Assembly (NCBI GenBank): GCA_913063375.1 | Contig: CAJXXR010000012.1 | Coordinates: forward strand, 17,493 to 81,492 | From: an uncultured Flavobacteriales bacterium | GTDB lineage: Bacteria; Bacteroidota; Bacteroidia; Flavobacteriales; CAJXXR01 | Direction of reading: 5' to 3' | DNA length: 64,000 nucleotides | Shown: piece after piece, positions 37,890-46,878 of the stretch | Numbering within the stretch: position 1 is the first letter of the stretch | How the letters are laid out: each line of letters starts with the position of its first letter | Translations under genes and position numbers: made by a program | Notes under the pieces: model-generated | What the model was told of the DNA's origin: nothing | The model's database searches: none | The model's input: the letters and a program-made list of their open reading frames with translations, nothing else

Positions 37890-38040
37890 GACTTTTCGTA
37901 CTTCTTGTAATCTCTTTGTATGCCTACAATAATCTATCAAACCATTTAATAACAAAAAAGCTTCTCAGTAAATGAGAAGCTTTTTTTGTGGGGTTTTCCC
38001 AAAGCTTCGGAAGTACACTTGAATAAGAATATGGATTCAT
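37890..38040 (+). repeat. tRNA-linked interspersed repeat, copy H (decayed)
   Basis: Downstream of 36825. It contains CTACAATAATCTATCAA, which also occurs in copy B, a terminator hairpin AGCTTCTCA/TGAGAAGCT with T7 (37953-37988), and the decayed core TCCCAAAGCTTCGGAAG, corresponding to the palindromic core of copies E and F. The anticodon-loop part and the downstream arm part are not clearly preserved. The leftmost recognisable copy. Confidence 0.5.
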
Positions 38041-38108
38041 TTGGGCAGTAATAGCATCACTTTCTTTTTTTGTGGTTACAATATCTAACTTTCAGGAATA
38101 AACTCATT

Positions 38109-38125
38109 CAAATTTCGTAAATTTG
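38109..38125 (+). promoter_or_regulatory. -7 box inside an inverted repeat before the metal operon
   Basis: TAAATTTG (38118-38125), a Bacteroidota -7 box 10 bases before the ATG, is the right half of the inverted repeat CAAATTT-CGT-AAATTTG. A repressor bound there would block transcription of the DUF6660/HMA/TonB genes. No -33 TTG at the right distance was seen. Confidence 0.45.
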
Positions 38126-38135
38126 CAACCATCTG

Positions 38136-38480
38136 ATGAAGATTTGGACTTATATATTAACCATTACAGTGATCTTTCTCTCGGTAAAACCAGGAATAGA
38201 CACTATTACGTTTTCGTCAGAAAGCCAGCAAACCTGTTGCTTAAAAAGTACGTACAATCCAATTTCTGAAAATCATGAATCGGATAACAGGAGTGAACAA
38301 GAATCAAACGGAATGTGTAATCCATTTCAGGCTTGTTGTTCATGCAATTTGGTAGATGTAGTTTTCCCTTTTTATCAAACGCTAAGAATGGGGATTTCAT
38401 CCGAACAGTATTTTGGTTATCAATCATTTATTTCTTCTAATTTCATTTCTGACTTTTGGCAACCGCCTCAATTTGTTTAA
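38136..38480 (+). CDS. DUF6660-like small exported Cys-rich protein
   Basis: 114 residues: an N-terminal hydrophobic signal, a Cys-rich middle (QTCCLKS, CNPFQACCSCN) and the ending SDFWQPPQFV. This matches the DUF6660-type proteins that accompany metal-linked TonB receptors in Bacteroidota. It probably binds a soft metal such as copper in the periplasm. First gene of a three-gene set. Confidence 0.7.
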   Translation: MKIWTYILTITVIFLSVKPGIDTITFSSESQQTCCLKSTYNPISENHESDNRSEQESNGMCNPFQACCSCNLVDVVFPFYQTLRMGISSEQYFGYQSFISSNFISDFWQPPQFV

Positions 38481-38552
38481 CAACATTTTCAATTACACAA
38501 AAGAACTAAGTCTTCGGTTCAATTTTCAGTTAAACAACTTAAAATCAGAGAA

Positions 38553-38900
38553 ATGAAATTTTCAAATCTTTTAGTATTGGCTTTTATATTTATGTTAGCC
38601 TCTACAACCACTAGTATTGCTCAAACAACTAATGAAGAAGTACAAGTCACAGAAACTACACTAAAAATTACTGCCAAGGTAAAAGGAGTTACTTGTTCAA
38701 CAGATCTAAAAACGATTTCGGGAAATGTTGAAAAATTGGAAGGCGTTAGCACTTGTACAGTTGGGAAAGCAGGCGCTACAAGTACTTTTGAGATAGAATA
38801 TAATCCAGCTTTGATTACAGAGGAGGAAATATATGCTGCCATCCAAAATACAAGTGGTTGTAAAAATCCAGACGATAGGCCTTATAAGGTAAAACAGTAA
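38553..38900 (+). CDS. exported heavy-metal-associated (HMA-like) domain protein
   Basis: 115 residues: a signal peptide (to about 24) and an HMA-like ferredoxin fold (about 33-105) with KVKGVTCSTDLKTISGNVEKLEGV. The usual G-M-T-C-x-x-C is reduced to one Cys (GVTCSTD), with another Cys at STC and near the end (SGC). It could still bind a metal through a single Cys or with a partner, but it is not a standard copper chaperone. Between the DUF6660-like gene and the TonB receptor. Confidence 0.75.
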   Translation: MKFSNLLVLAFIFMLASTTTSIAQTTNEEVQVTETTLKITAKVKGVTCSTDLKTISGNVEKLEGVSTCTVGKAGATSTFEIEYNPALITEEEIYAAIQNTSGCKNPDDRPYKVKQ

Positions 38901-38964
38901 ACAGATGTAAGGTAAAGTGTAATTTGAATTGCGCTTTGCTCTTCCATTATTTAACTAAGTAACA

Positions 38965-41190
38965 ATGATAAAATATCTAATCATTGTTGGTTTACTGTTT
39001 CCGTATGCCTTGTTCTCACAAAGTATTTTAGGAAAAGTAACCGACGAATATAATGAACCGCTTGTAAGTGCTAGTGTGTATTGGGCAAATACAATAGTAG
39101 GAACAACGACGAATGTTAATGGTGAATTCGAACTTTCTACGAAAAATATATCGCCAAAATTACTTATAGCTAGTTACGTTGGTCATACTGCCGATACGCT
39201 CAAAATTACGAATCAAACATTTGTTAATTTCAAGTTAAAAGGGGCTCAAACGATCGATGAAATCGTTCTTGAAAGTCAGAAAGACGGCGTTATTATTTTA
39301 AATAAATCCCCGATAAAGACAGAACTGATTACACAGACTGAATTGGGTAAAACTGCATGTTGTGATCTGGCCGGTTGTTTTGATACACAAGCGACGGTTC
39401 AGCCTCAAACAACGAATGTAATCACCAATTCAAAAGAACTTCGTATTCTAGGTCTATCTGGTGTTTACAGTCAAGTTTTGATTGATGGGTTTCCAATGAC
39501 TCAAGGTTTGACCTATACCTATGGTATTAGTAGTATTCCAGGTACTTTGGTGGATAATATCTATGTTTCAAAAGGAGCTAATAGTGTTTTACAAGGGTTT
39601 GAAAGCATTAGTGGACAAATAAATGTAGAAACCAAGGAACCTGACAATACAGATAAACTTTTGCTGAATGCTTATATCAATTCCTTTGCGGAAAAGCAGT
39701 TGAATGCCAACTATGCGTTTAAAAAAGGTAAATGGAGTAATTTGACAGCTGTGCATTCTGTGCAGCCAGCAAATGAATCTGATAGGGATAATGATAATTT
39801 TCTCGATGTTCCTAAGCTCACTCGATATATGGTTTTCAACAAACTTAAATATGGAAATGAGAAGGACTGGGGTTGGAAAAGTAGTATTGCCTTACGATTC
39901 GTTAATGAACAGCGAATTGGTGGACAAACCTTTTTTAATGAAGATACCGACCAAGGAAGCAATTTGGTTTATGGACAAACTGTAAATATAAACCAACCTG
40001 AAATTCAGACAAAAACCGGATTTCGGTTAAACGACCGTAACAACTTTGTTTTGTACGTTTCAAGCTTTTATCAAGATCAAAAATCCTATTTTGGAACTGT
40101 AAAATATGATGCGAATCAGACTAGTTTGTATGGAAAACTACTGTATGAATATTCTTATGGTGAAAACTCTTTAAAAACAGGGTTCAGCTATCGACATTTG
40201 AATTTGGATGAGGATATCGCGTTTACAGATAATTCATTACAAAGAACCTATGAAGGTAGCTATTTGAGGCAAGAGAAAATAGCAGGCGCATTTGCTGAAA
40301 ACACCTTGAAATTCTTAGATGACAAACTAACTTGGATTACTGGATTACGTGTGGATAATCATAATCAGTTTGGTACTAAAGTGACCCCTCGTACACTGTT
40401 GAAATGGGACCTTGCACCAAATACAATTGTGCGTGCAAATATTGGAACAGGATGGCGAACAGTAAATTTATTTAGCGAAAACATCAATCTACTTGTAAGT
40501 TCAAGAGATATTGTTTTTGCTGAAGAATTACAACCTGAAAAAGCTTGGAACTCGGGGATCAACCTTACTCAGAAATTTAATGGAAAGAATGTTTCAGGTT
40601 TCTTTAGTATGGACTATTACCGAACCGATTTTCAGAACCAAATTTTCCCCGATTATGATTCAGACCCAACAAAGGCAATCATTGAAAATTTTGAAGGAAA
40701 AAGTGTAAGCAATACTTTTCAAGCAGAAGTATATCTTAAATTATGGAAACAATTTGAATTTAAGACTGGTTACAGCTTCTTAGATGTTTATAAAGAGGTT
40801 GATGGACAAAAGATTCTTCTTCCTTTTAATTCAAGACATAAGGTGGTTACAACTTTAGGGTATAAACCTTTATCCAATAAATTTCACATTGATATGAACT
40901 TCCATTGGTATGGTGAACAGCGATTGCCAAATACGCAAGGTATTCCAGTTGATCTTAGAGGACCTGATTATTCAGAAAATTATGTACTTGTAAATTCTCA
41001 GGTCACTTATAACTTCAAGAAATATGAATTGTATGCTGGATGTGAGAATATTTTTAATTTTAGGCAAGAACGACCAATTACAGGATGGCAAGACCCATTT
41101 GGACAGTATTTTGATACCAGTTCTGTTTGGGGCCCCACTCGAGGAAGGGAATTGTATGTAGGATTCAGATATAGTATTTCAAAATCCTAA
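38965..41190 (+). CDS. TonB-dependent outer-membrane receptor, metal-linked
   Basis: 741 residues: signal peptide (1-19), a carboxypeptidase-like regulatory domain (about 20-95), a plug (about 110-225) and a beta-barrel to the end. The plug starts with a Cys cluster CCDLAGC at 132-138, at the position where related receptors carry KAACCNLSESF. Together with the two metal-type genes upstream this suggests uptake of a metal or metal complex, possibly copper. Length is normal for the family. It is cargo in the repeat-bounded region, between copies H and M. Confidence 0.85.
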   Translation: MIKYLIIVGLLFPYALFSQSILGKVTDEYNEPLVSASVYWANTIVGTTTNVNGEFELSTKNISPKLLIASYVGHTADTLKITNQTFVNFKLKGAQTIDEIVLESQKDGVIILNKSPIKTELITQTELGKTACCDLAGCFDTQATVQPQTTNVITNSKELRILGLSGVYSQVLIDGFPMTQGLTYTYGISSIPGTLVDNIYVSKGANSVLQGFESISGQINVETKEPDNTDKLLLNAYINSFAEKQLNANYAFKKGKWSNLTAVHSVQPANESDRDNDNFLDVPKLTRYMVFNKLKYGNEKDWGWKSSIALRFVNEQRIGGQTFFNEDTDQGSNLVYGQTVNINQPEIQTKTGFRLNDRNNFVLYVSSFYQDQKSYFGTVKYDANQTSLYGKLLYEYSYGENSLKTGFSYRHLNLDEDIAFTDNSLQRTYEGSYLRQEKIAGAFAENTLKFLDDKLTWITGLRVDNHNQFGTKVTPRTLLKWDLAPNTIVRANIGTGWRTVNLFSENINLLVSSRDIVFAEELQPEKAWNSGINLTQKFNGKNVSGFFSMDYYRTDFQNQIFPDYDSDPTKAIIENFEGKSVSNTFQAEVYLKLWKQFEFKTGYSFLDVYKEVDGQKILLPFNSRHKVVTTLGYKPLSNKFHIDMNFHWYGEQRLPNTQGIPVDLRGPDYSENYVLVNSQVTYNFKKYELYAGCENIFNFRQERPITGWQDPFGQYFDTSSVWGPTRGRELYVGFRYSISKS

Positions 41191-41277
41191 GCCTATGCTG
41201 AAGTGAATAATGCCACAACCTAAGTAGTGTGATTAATGACCTCTTAGGTACTATTTTAAAACGTGAACTATTCGTGT

Positions 41278-41310
41278 AGCCCTCTCTGTATAAGAGAGGG
41301 CTTTTTTTGT
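41278..41310 (+). terminator. rho-independent terminator
   Basis: Stem AGCCCTCTCT/AGAGAGGGCT with loop GTATA, then T7, about 90 bases after the TonB receptor gene. Confidence 0.9.
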
Positions 41311-41372
41311 GTCTTTACTTTTTTTTGATATGCTTTTAGAGTTTTGATTAAGTATTGAAATCATCCTTTTAA
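41311..41372 (+). repeat. tRNA-linked repeat, copy M (distal-arm remnant only)
   Basis: GATATGCTTTTAGAGTTTTG followed by ATTAAGTATTGAAATC matches the far end of copies A, C, D and F (compare 59144-59170). The tRNA part is missing, so this is either an eroded copy or a chance-retained end next to an unrelated terminator. Confidence 0.4.
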
Positions 41373-41491
41373 TAAATGGTTTCGACTTAGAAAGACCAAT
41401 TTGCCATCCATCTTCTTTGACGGCATGTATGAAATGAATACATTGTTAGATATTTTTAATATTTTATTTTTCAATCTTTCAATCTTTCAAA

Positions 41492-43264
41492 ATGAAATAC
41501 ATACATCTATTTTTACTACTAGTTTCTTTCAACTTTTCTGCGTTGGCTCAAATTGAATCTTTTGAATGGGTTAAAAATTTGCAGGCAGATGATAATATTT
41601 ATAATACTGCTTCACAACTGGATGATCAGGGTAATTTATTTGTAGCTGGGAAATTTAACGATAGCCTGGACCTAGACCCAAGTACAGGCTGGGATTTATT
41701 GAACTCCATAGATTTATTTTATTCCGAATTGATTGGAAGTGATTCTGATGGATATTTAGCTAAATATTCGCCAGAGGGAACGTTATTATGGGTAAAGCAA
41801 TTTGAATCATTTGGCAATGTTATGATAAATTCAATACAATTTGATGAAATGCAAAATATTGTCATTGCAGGTGTTTTTAGAGGAAAAGTAGATTTTGACC
41901 CAGGTCCGGATTCAACCTTTTATACTTCCCCAGAAACAAATGCCCAGCATGCTTTTATTGCGAAATTGGATAGCGTTGGGGATTTTCTTTGGGCAATTGA
42001 GTATCCAAATTCAGCTGTATTATCAATGGATATTGACGGCTTGGGGAATATTTATTCTACTGGATATTTTCATGATAACATCGATTTCGATCCAAGTGAA
42101 GCTGAATTTTTCCTTTATTTAGGATACTTCATTAGCTCGGAAACTTTTATACTGAAACTAGATGGTAATGGTCAGTTTGTTTGGGTTAAAAAAATTAATG
42201 GTTCCATTCCACATCCCTATCATTATAATTTGGGATACCATTTAGCGTTGGATAATGATTTTAATATTATGATTTCCGGGAATTCCATTGGCCCAGCAGA
42301 CTTTGATCCAGATAATACTAATCAGTATATTCTAGGAGAACAAGAAGCTCAGATTATATATTTTTGCAAATTAGACAGTAGTGGTACTTTTTTATGGGCT
42401 AAGAGTATTGATTGTGGATTAGATATAGGCCCTGGAAGTCATTTAACCAATGCCAGCAGTTCAATTATTGATGGTATGAATAACAGTTATACTGCGATTA
42501 ATTTCGGAGATAGTCTGAATATCAATACAGGTCAAGAAACCCTTAATATAACATCATTAGAGTATGGTAATACCCTAATATTAAAGCTAGACAGTTCAGG
42601 GAGTTATTTATGGCATAAATCCTTTTTGAGTACATATTATGGTATAATTTGGGATATAGCAGTTGATCAATTAGGGGATGTATATTCAACGGGAATTTTT
42701 GGTGATGAAATGGACTTCGACCCTGGTGTAGATAGTTTTATTTTGGTTGCCGACAGTATGGGGGGAGCATTTATAAATAAATTGAATAGTGATGGGGCCT
42801 TTCAATGGGCACATAAAATAACCAGTGAAAATGGAAATGTAGAAGGGTTAGCCCTGTGTGTTGATGACAGTTTTGAAGTGTATACTTCTGGTGTATTTGC
42901 TGGATATACGGATTTTGGAATAGGTACTCCTAACCAATTTCTAGAAGGAGGACTTCAATACAGTGTTTTCATTCATAAAATTAGTCAATCGATTTCAACG
43001 GTTGGAATTGAAGAGTATCCTGACCCCCTTTCTCTTAATATATGCCCTAACCCTGCTAGATTTAATGTTAACATTAAATGTGATTTAATGAACAATGAAG
43101 CGCTGTATTTTGTTGATTTATTCGGAAGGAAAATTGAAAAATTGGACCTTAAGGGTAAAGATGAGATTAGTTTTGATGTTTCTAGTTATCCTTCAGGAAT
43201 GTATTTTATACAGGTAGAAATTGATGGGAAACTATTACAAAGTGAAAAGTTTATAATAGAGTAA
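41492..43264 (+). CDS. T9SS-secreted beta-propeller protein (SBBP-like), paralogue of 27088
   Basis: 590 residues: signal peptide MKYIHLFLLLVSFNFSALAQ, propeller blades with VDFDPGPDSTF and IDFDPSEAEFF, and a T9SS domain (NICPNPARFNVNI to EKFIIE). It is similar to the protein at 27088 along its whole length, so it is a duplicate about 14 kb away. It is followed 17 bases later by a barrel-protein gene. Cargo between copies M and A. Confidence 0.82.
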   Translation: MKYIHLFLLLVSFNFSALAQIESFEWVKNLQADDNIYNTASQLDDQGNLFVAGKFNDSLDLDPSTGWDLLNSIDLFYSELIGSDSDGYLAKYSPEGTLLWVKQFESFGNVMINSIQFDEMQNIVIAGVFRGKVDFDPGPDSTFYTSPETNAQHAFIAKLDSVGDFLWAIEYPNSAVLSMDIDGLGNIYSTGYFHDNIDFDPSEAEFFLYLGYFISSETFILKLDGNGQFVWVKKINGSIPHPYHYNLGYHLALDNDFNIMISGNSIGPADFDPDNTNQYILGEQEAQIIYFCKLDSSGTFLWAKSIDCGLDIGPGSHLTNASSSIIDGMNNSYTAINFGDSLNINTGQETLNITSLEYGNTLILKLDSSGSYLWHKSFLSTYYGIIWDIAVDQLGDVYSTGIFGDEMDFDPGVDSFILVADSMGGAFINKLNSDGAFQWAHKITSENGNVEGLALCVDDSFEVYTSGVFAGYTDFGIGTPNQFLEGGLQYSVFIHKISQSISTVGIEEYPDPLSLNICPNPARFNVNIKCDLMNNEALYFVDLFGRKIEKLDLKGKDEISFDVSSYPSGMYFIQVEIDGKLLQSEKFIIE

Positions 43265-43281
43265 TAGTTAAATTAATAAAG

Positions 43282-43950
43282 ATGAGAAGATTTACTTTAG
43301 GTATAGCCTGTTTATGCTGTTTCAACTTATATGCCCAGAATATTGAGGTTGTAGGTGGCGTTAATCAAAATAATTTTTATGACTCTTTCGGCGTTGAAAA
43401 TTTTAGCGATCATTCTAGTTCATCTTATTCTTCTGGTTTAGGATACACCTTTGGAGTGGGGATTGAGGAGTTAAAAATAGGTTGGTTGAATCTGAGATTC
43501 ACACTTGGCTTAGAAAGATATTCTGGTGAAATAGAATTAAGTGAAGAGTCATATGTTTGGAGCCAAAGTCTAGAAGCCGAAATTGAAAAGACCGTTTTTT
43601 CCTTTGGATTTTATCCTTTAAATTTTAAAATTCTAGATAAGATTGATGTGAATTTGGGTTCTGAGGTATCCTGGTTAATAAATGAGAATGTCAAAGGAAC
43701 TACCAGTGTTTATGGCGATTTGGTGCAATATGAAAATAAGGATTTAAATGATTTTGATGATGAATTCAATAGTCAAACTTATTTTGGATTTGCAGGAAGA
43801 CTAGCGTATGATATTAAGCTATCAGAAAAATTTACATTATCACCACAGTATGTTTATTACTTGGGCTTATTGGAGGAATTTGAAGGGTTTCTGGGGAATA
43901 CATCTTCATTTAGACAACATTTTAGTATTGGCATTCAAAAAGCCTTATAA
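43282..43950 (+). CDS. predicted outer-membrane beta-barrel protein
   Basis: 222 residues: signal peptide (to about 18, LYAQ), then amphipathic strands with many Tyr and Phe and alternating Gly, ending FRQHFSIGIQKAL, typical of 8- to 10-stranded barrels. It probably shares a message with the propeller protein upstream. Confidence 0.7.
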   Translation: MRRFTLGIACLCCFNLYAQNIEVVGGVNQNNFYDSFGVENFSDHSSSSYSSGLGYTFGVGIEELKIGWLNLRFTLGLERYSGEIELSEESYVWSQSLEAEIEKTVFSFGFYPLNFKILDKIDVNLGSEVSWLINENVKGTTSVYGDLVQYENKDLNDFDDEFNSQTYFGFAGRLAYDIKLSEKFTLSPQYVYYLGLLEEFEGFLGNTSSFRQHFSIGIQKAL

Positions 43951-44099
43951 TTATCACATCTGATATTGTTTCATAGTTTGCAATAGTTACAATCTTATAG
44001 ATTCTCCTTAGTTATTAAGAGGGCTTTTGATTTTTTGCTGATGATTGAAGAGACAAAACTTTGGTGTTCTGCTAACCCAGCTATACGTTTTGCATGTAG

Positions 44100-45089
44100 T
44101 TAGTTTTGGTTTATTTTCATTTCAATTGCACTATGTTCTTTTTCGCAAACCCAAATTTTTCGTGTGAATTTTGATTTTCCTCTTTTTTGAACTGTGCAAA
44201 AATCATGAATTTTTAGCCCTGATTTTTTGATTATTGTTCCAATATCTGAAATGGATACAATTACAATCCGACCTGTTAGTTTTGCTGTTGATTCAATGAT
44301 ATTTTCGGTGATAGAATCAGTGGAGTAACTGAATAAATTATACGGAAGGTCTATGATAGCGGCACCGTACTTTTTGTCCAAGTACTTAACATCTGAACAA
44401 TATACGGTAGACGTATAATTAAAATGAGCAAGGTTTTGTCTTGAGTGTTGACAAGTTTTGGCGTTAATGTCACATCCTTCTATGTTGAAGCCTGAAATAC
44501 AAGCTTCTAACATTATTGTACCTACTCCGCAACAAACGTCCAATAGATTATTATCCGTTTTCCCTGTTGATGCCATGCTAACCAGGGTTTTAGCAATTAT
44601 CATGCATATAGAATTGCTAAATGAACAAGGTTTTTTGTTGTGTTTAAGCCAGGCGGTATTCTGTTTTGTTAAAACTCCGAAATACCATAAATTTTGGTAA
44701 TGGCATATAGCGTATGTAATGGAAGGATTATTAAAATTGGGAAAACCGTCTATCCGATATCCAATATCTTTTAACTTTTCACGTCTTTCGGGTCTTTCTG
44801 CAGCATCACCATCCAATTTCAGGTATTCTACTTTAAATCCTTCAACACGAATATTTTTTCCCTGGATGGTTTTTAATAGTTCGGGATAATTCTCTGAGGA
44901 CGCAATTATCTCAAATCTGTTTTTTATAAAAGGGCTTATCGAAGGATCAACTTTGACATTCGAAAACAGTACTTTATTCCTTTCTTCTTTATCAAAAATT
45001 TGCCTTGATTCCAACTTACATAACTCGTTATGATGATAGTCGTATTTAAAGGAATATATGTAGTTGTTATTGTGAGTCAATTGTGTCAA
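44100..45089 (-). CDS. Trm11-like RNA/SAM-dependent methyltransferase
   Basis: 329 residues. The C-terminal Rossmann methyltransferase has motif I LLDVCCGVGTIMLEA near residue 183, the next strand GFNIEGCDIN, and a motif IV IIDLPYN near 253 in place of the common N-P-P-Y of N2-guanine RNA methyltransferases. The N-terminal half is an RNA-binding-like region of unclear type. Substrate is probably a structured RNA such as tRNA, by family inference. It is the only minus-strand gene in its segment. Confidence 0.78.
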   Translation of the reverse strand: MTQLTHNNNYIYSFKYDYHHNELCKLESRQIFDKEERNKVLFSNVKVDPSISPFIKNRFEIIASSENYPELLKTIQGKNIRVEGFKVEYLKLDGDAAERPERREKLKDIGYRIDGFPNFNNPSITYAICHYQNLWYFGVLTKQNTAWLKHNKKPCSFSNSICMIIAKTLVSMASTGKTDNNLLDVCCGVGTIMLEACISGFNIEGCDINAKTCQHSRQNLAHFNYTSTVYCSDVKYLDKKYGAAIIDLPYNLFSYSTDSITENIIESTAKLTGRIVIVSISDIGTIIKKSGLKIHDFCTVQKRGKSKFTRKIWVCEKEHSAIEMKINQN

Positions 45090-45111
45090 GTAGGTGCTTT
45101 TTTAATTGCAT

Positions 45112-45172
45112 CAAAGTTATTCAATGAAAGCTATAATGCTGCTAAATAACATAGGTTATTTAGCAGCATTAT
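45112..45172 (-). promoter_or_regulatory. -7 box and 18-bp perfect inverted repeat upstream of the methyltransferase
   Basis: The minus strand carries TAACTTTG (45112-45119), a -7 box. Directly upstream at 45133-45172 is a perfect 18-bp inverted repeat, ATAATGCTGCTAAATAAC and its complement, around ATAG. It would cover the -33 region, so it may be an operator. It lacks a T-run on the minus strand, so a terminator for genes further right is less likely. Confidence 0.5.
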
Positions 45173-45232
45173 ATTTTATTCCAAATCTATGAGTTCATTG
45201 GGACTCTTAATAATTAAAATATTGTTAATTAT

Positions 45233-45520
45233 AACTCTCGTGCATGTTGCGCATGGGAAGTAATAAGTATACCTACAGCATTTTTTTAAAGTATCCATAA
45301 ACAAAAATCTACTCTAATAAATGAGAAGCTTTTCGGTGGGACCACTTGGGTTCGAATCATGAATTATTTGATTATGAGGAAACTGTCTTTATGGGTTTAG
45401 TTTATTGACTTATTGATTTACACGCTTACTCTGATATAATTTTAGGGTTTGGTAAGGTATTGAAGTCGTGGTATACATAAATATAGTGTGACTTCAAAAG
45501 ACTAAATTACAGCCCAAATT
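45233..45520 (+). repeat. tRNA-linked interspersed repeat, copy A
   Basis: Module i hairpin GTGCA-TGT-TGCGC (45240-45252), an eroded terminator stem (right arm ATGAGAAGC), the tRNA-like core 45335-45378 running from GGTGGG to GATTATGAG with a TTGGGTTCGAATCAT T-arm relic, and the distal arm ending GACTAAATTACAG, shared with copy C. Moderately decayed: the T-arm no longer pairs. Confidence 0.72.
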
Positions 45521-45613
45521 ATTTACAGATTTCAGACTTTGCAAAGAGATGATTAAGTAATATGCATAGGGTATCCTTACTTTACTTATAGCTTTTTTAA
45601 GTATTACTAATAC

Positions 45614-46249
45614 TTAAAAAAGATGGACATAACCTACTTGAAAGAGAAGGAGCTTTCCTTCCATATTGTAATCACCGGCGTCGAAGCTGTTTATTTTTAA
45701 ATCGGCATCAAGAAGTACATATTTTACCGCAAAGTCTATACCTATTTTCTGGCTAAGGAAATAGGTGGCTCCAAGAGAACCTCCATAGCTAACAAGGTTA
45801 TAATCTGAGTCATCCTGATTTACCATTGCATAACCAGCAAAGATAGAACCATATGGTCTTACAGGTCCTTCCTCTCCAAAGTAATTTTTAGCGTATACTT
45901 CTATCCCTTTTGAATCAACCTCAATAGATGTCTCGTCATCATCATAAGATACTTTTTCTTGTAGTGCATTTTTAGCTCTAACTACCGTAAGGCCTGCTCC
46001 CAATTCCAAATTTTCAGCGGTGATAAAACCCAATCGTACTTGAAGTTCAAAAGCGGAACTCTCCGATTTAAGGGTTCCTGATGTGGAACTTTTTAATGTT
46101 TCTTCCTTAGAGTAGCCTCCTAGGCTAAACGAAAATGTGGTCTTTCCTTTTATTATAGGGTTATTTTGGTCCTGAGTTTTTGTAGTATCTGAAGTGTTTT
46201 GAGCCATTAAGCTAATTGGTAGCAATAGTAGGAATAGTAATTTCTTCAT
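45614..46249 (-). CDS. predicted outer-membrane beta-barrel protein
   Basis: 211 residues from the ATG giving the signal peptide MKKLLFLLLLPISLMAQ; the frame opens 13 codons earlier. The mature part has eight or so amphipathic strands, Tyr- and Phe-rich, ending LFQVGYVHLF with a C-terminal Phe as in OmpW- or OmpA-like barrels. Function unknown. Confidence 0.72.
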   Translation of the reverse strand: MKKLLFLLLLPISLMAQNTSDTTKTQDQNNPIIKGKTTFSFSLGGYSKEETLKSSTSGTLKSESSAFELQVRLGFITAENLELGAGLTVVRAKNALQEKVSYDDDETSIEVDSKGIEVYAKNYFGEEGPVRPYGSIFAGYAMVNQDDSDYNLVSYGGSLGATYFLSQKIGIDFAVKYVLLDADLKINSFDAGDYNMEGKLLLFQVGYVHLF

Positions 46250-46350
46250 TTTATATTTCTTATTAAGCTTTGTCAAATTTTCATCCAATTTATCAATTAA
46301 TCCTTAGAATATGATAGAGACAATCGATTATATTGATATGATCAAAAGAT

Positions 46351-46689
46351 ATGTTCAGTACTGTTGTCCTTAGGCATTGTACGTTTATATTTGGTCTCAG
46401 CTCCTACCATACTTTGCCTGGACAACAGGTTGGCTCCACTCCCATATATGTAGGTTTTGGAAGCATGGGAAATGATAAGCCTGGTAAAACGACTGAAATA
46501 ATTTTAGCCGAGTTACGAGAAACCAGAATCAGAGCTGTTATAAATTCTGGATGGGCAGATTTTGGAGAGGTTGATTTAGCAGAAGACGTTATGATAATTA
46601 ATAAAGTTTCCCATGATAAATTGTTTCCATTACTATCTGGTATAGTACATCATGGAGGAGTAGGAACAACACATACTGCTGCCATATAG
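46351..46689 (+). pseudogene. fragment of a UDP-glycosyltransferase (GT1)
   Basis: 112 readable residues. They contain PIYVGFGSMG and the sugar-nucleotide signature start VHHGGVGTTHTAA, as in sterol or macrolide-type UGTs. The intact enzyme is about 400 residues. Here the whole N-terminal domain is missing, and the frame stops in the middle of the signature, before the conserved Asp-Gln pair. It cannot be an active transferase. Confidence 0.75.
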
Positions 46690-46811
46690 AAATATAGCCA
46701 TTAAAACTTAGCTTTTTTATGGGAAAGTAAGGTCTGGGTTATAATCTATTTTGAATTAGATTGGTCTTTGAAAATTGAATTGAGAAGACCTTCCACATTT
46801 TTAGATACTGG

Positions 46812-46852
46812 AAAAAATACGGAACTCTATAAAATTAGTTATTCCGTATTTT
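46812..46852. terminator. terminator between convergent GT fragment and SDR gene
   Basis: An 11-bp stem AAAATACGGAA/TTCCGTATTTT with a 17-base loop, A-rich on one side and T-rich on the other. Confidence 0.6.
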
Positions 46853-46878
46853 GTAATTGAAATCGGCGTTCTTTGATA

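Noticed and set aside
43951..44099. Further copy of the tRNA-linked repeat after the barrel protein
   Set aside because: A few words look similar (GATTTTTTGCTGATGATTG), but no hairpin, core or arm could be aligned.
44458..44700. Plus-strand 80-codon frame
   Set aside because: Opposite the catalytic part of the methyltransferase gene; shadow frame.
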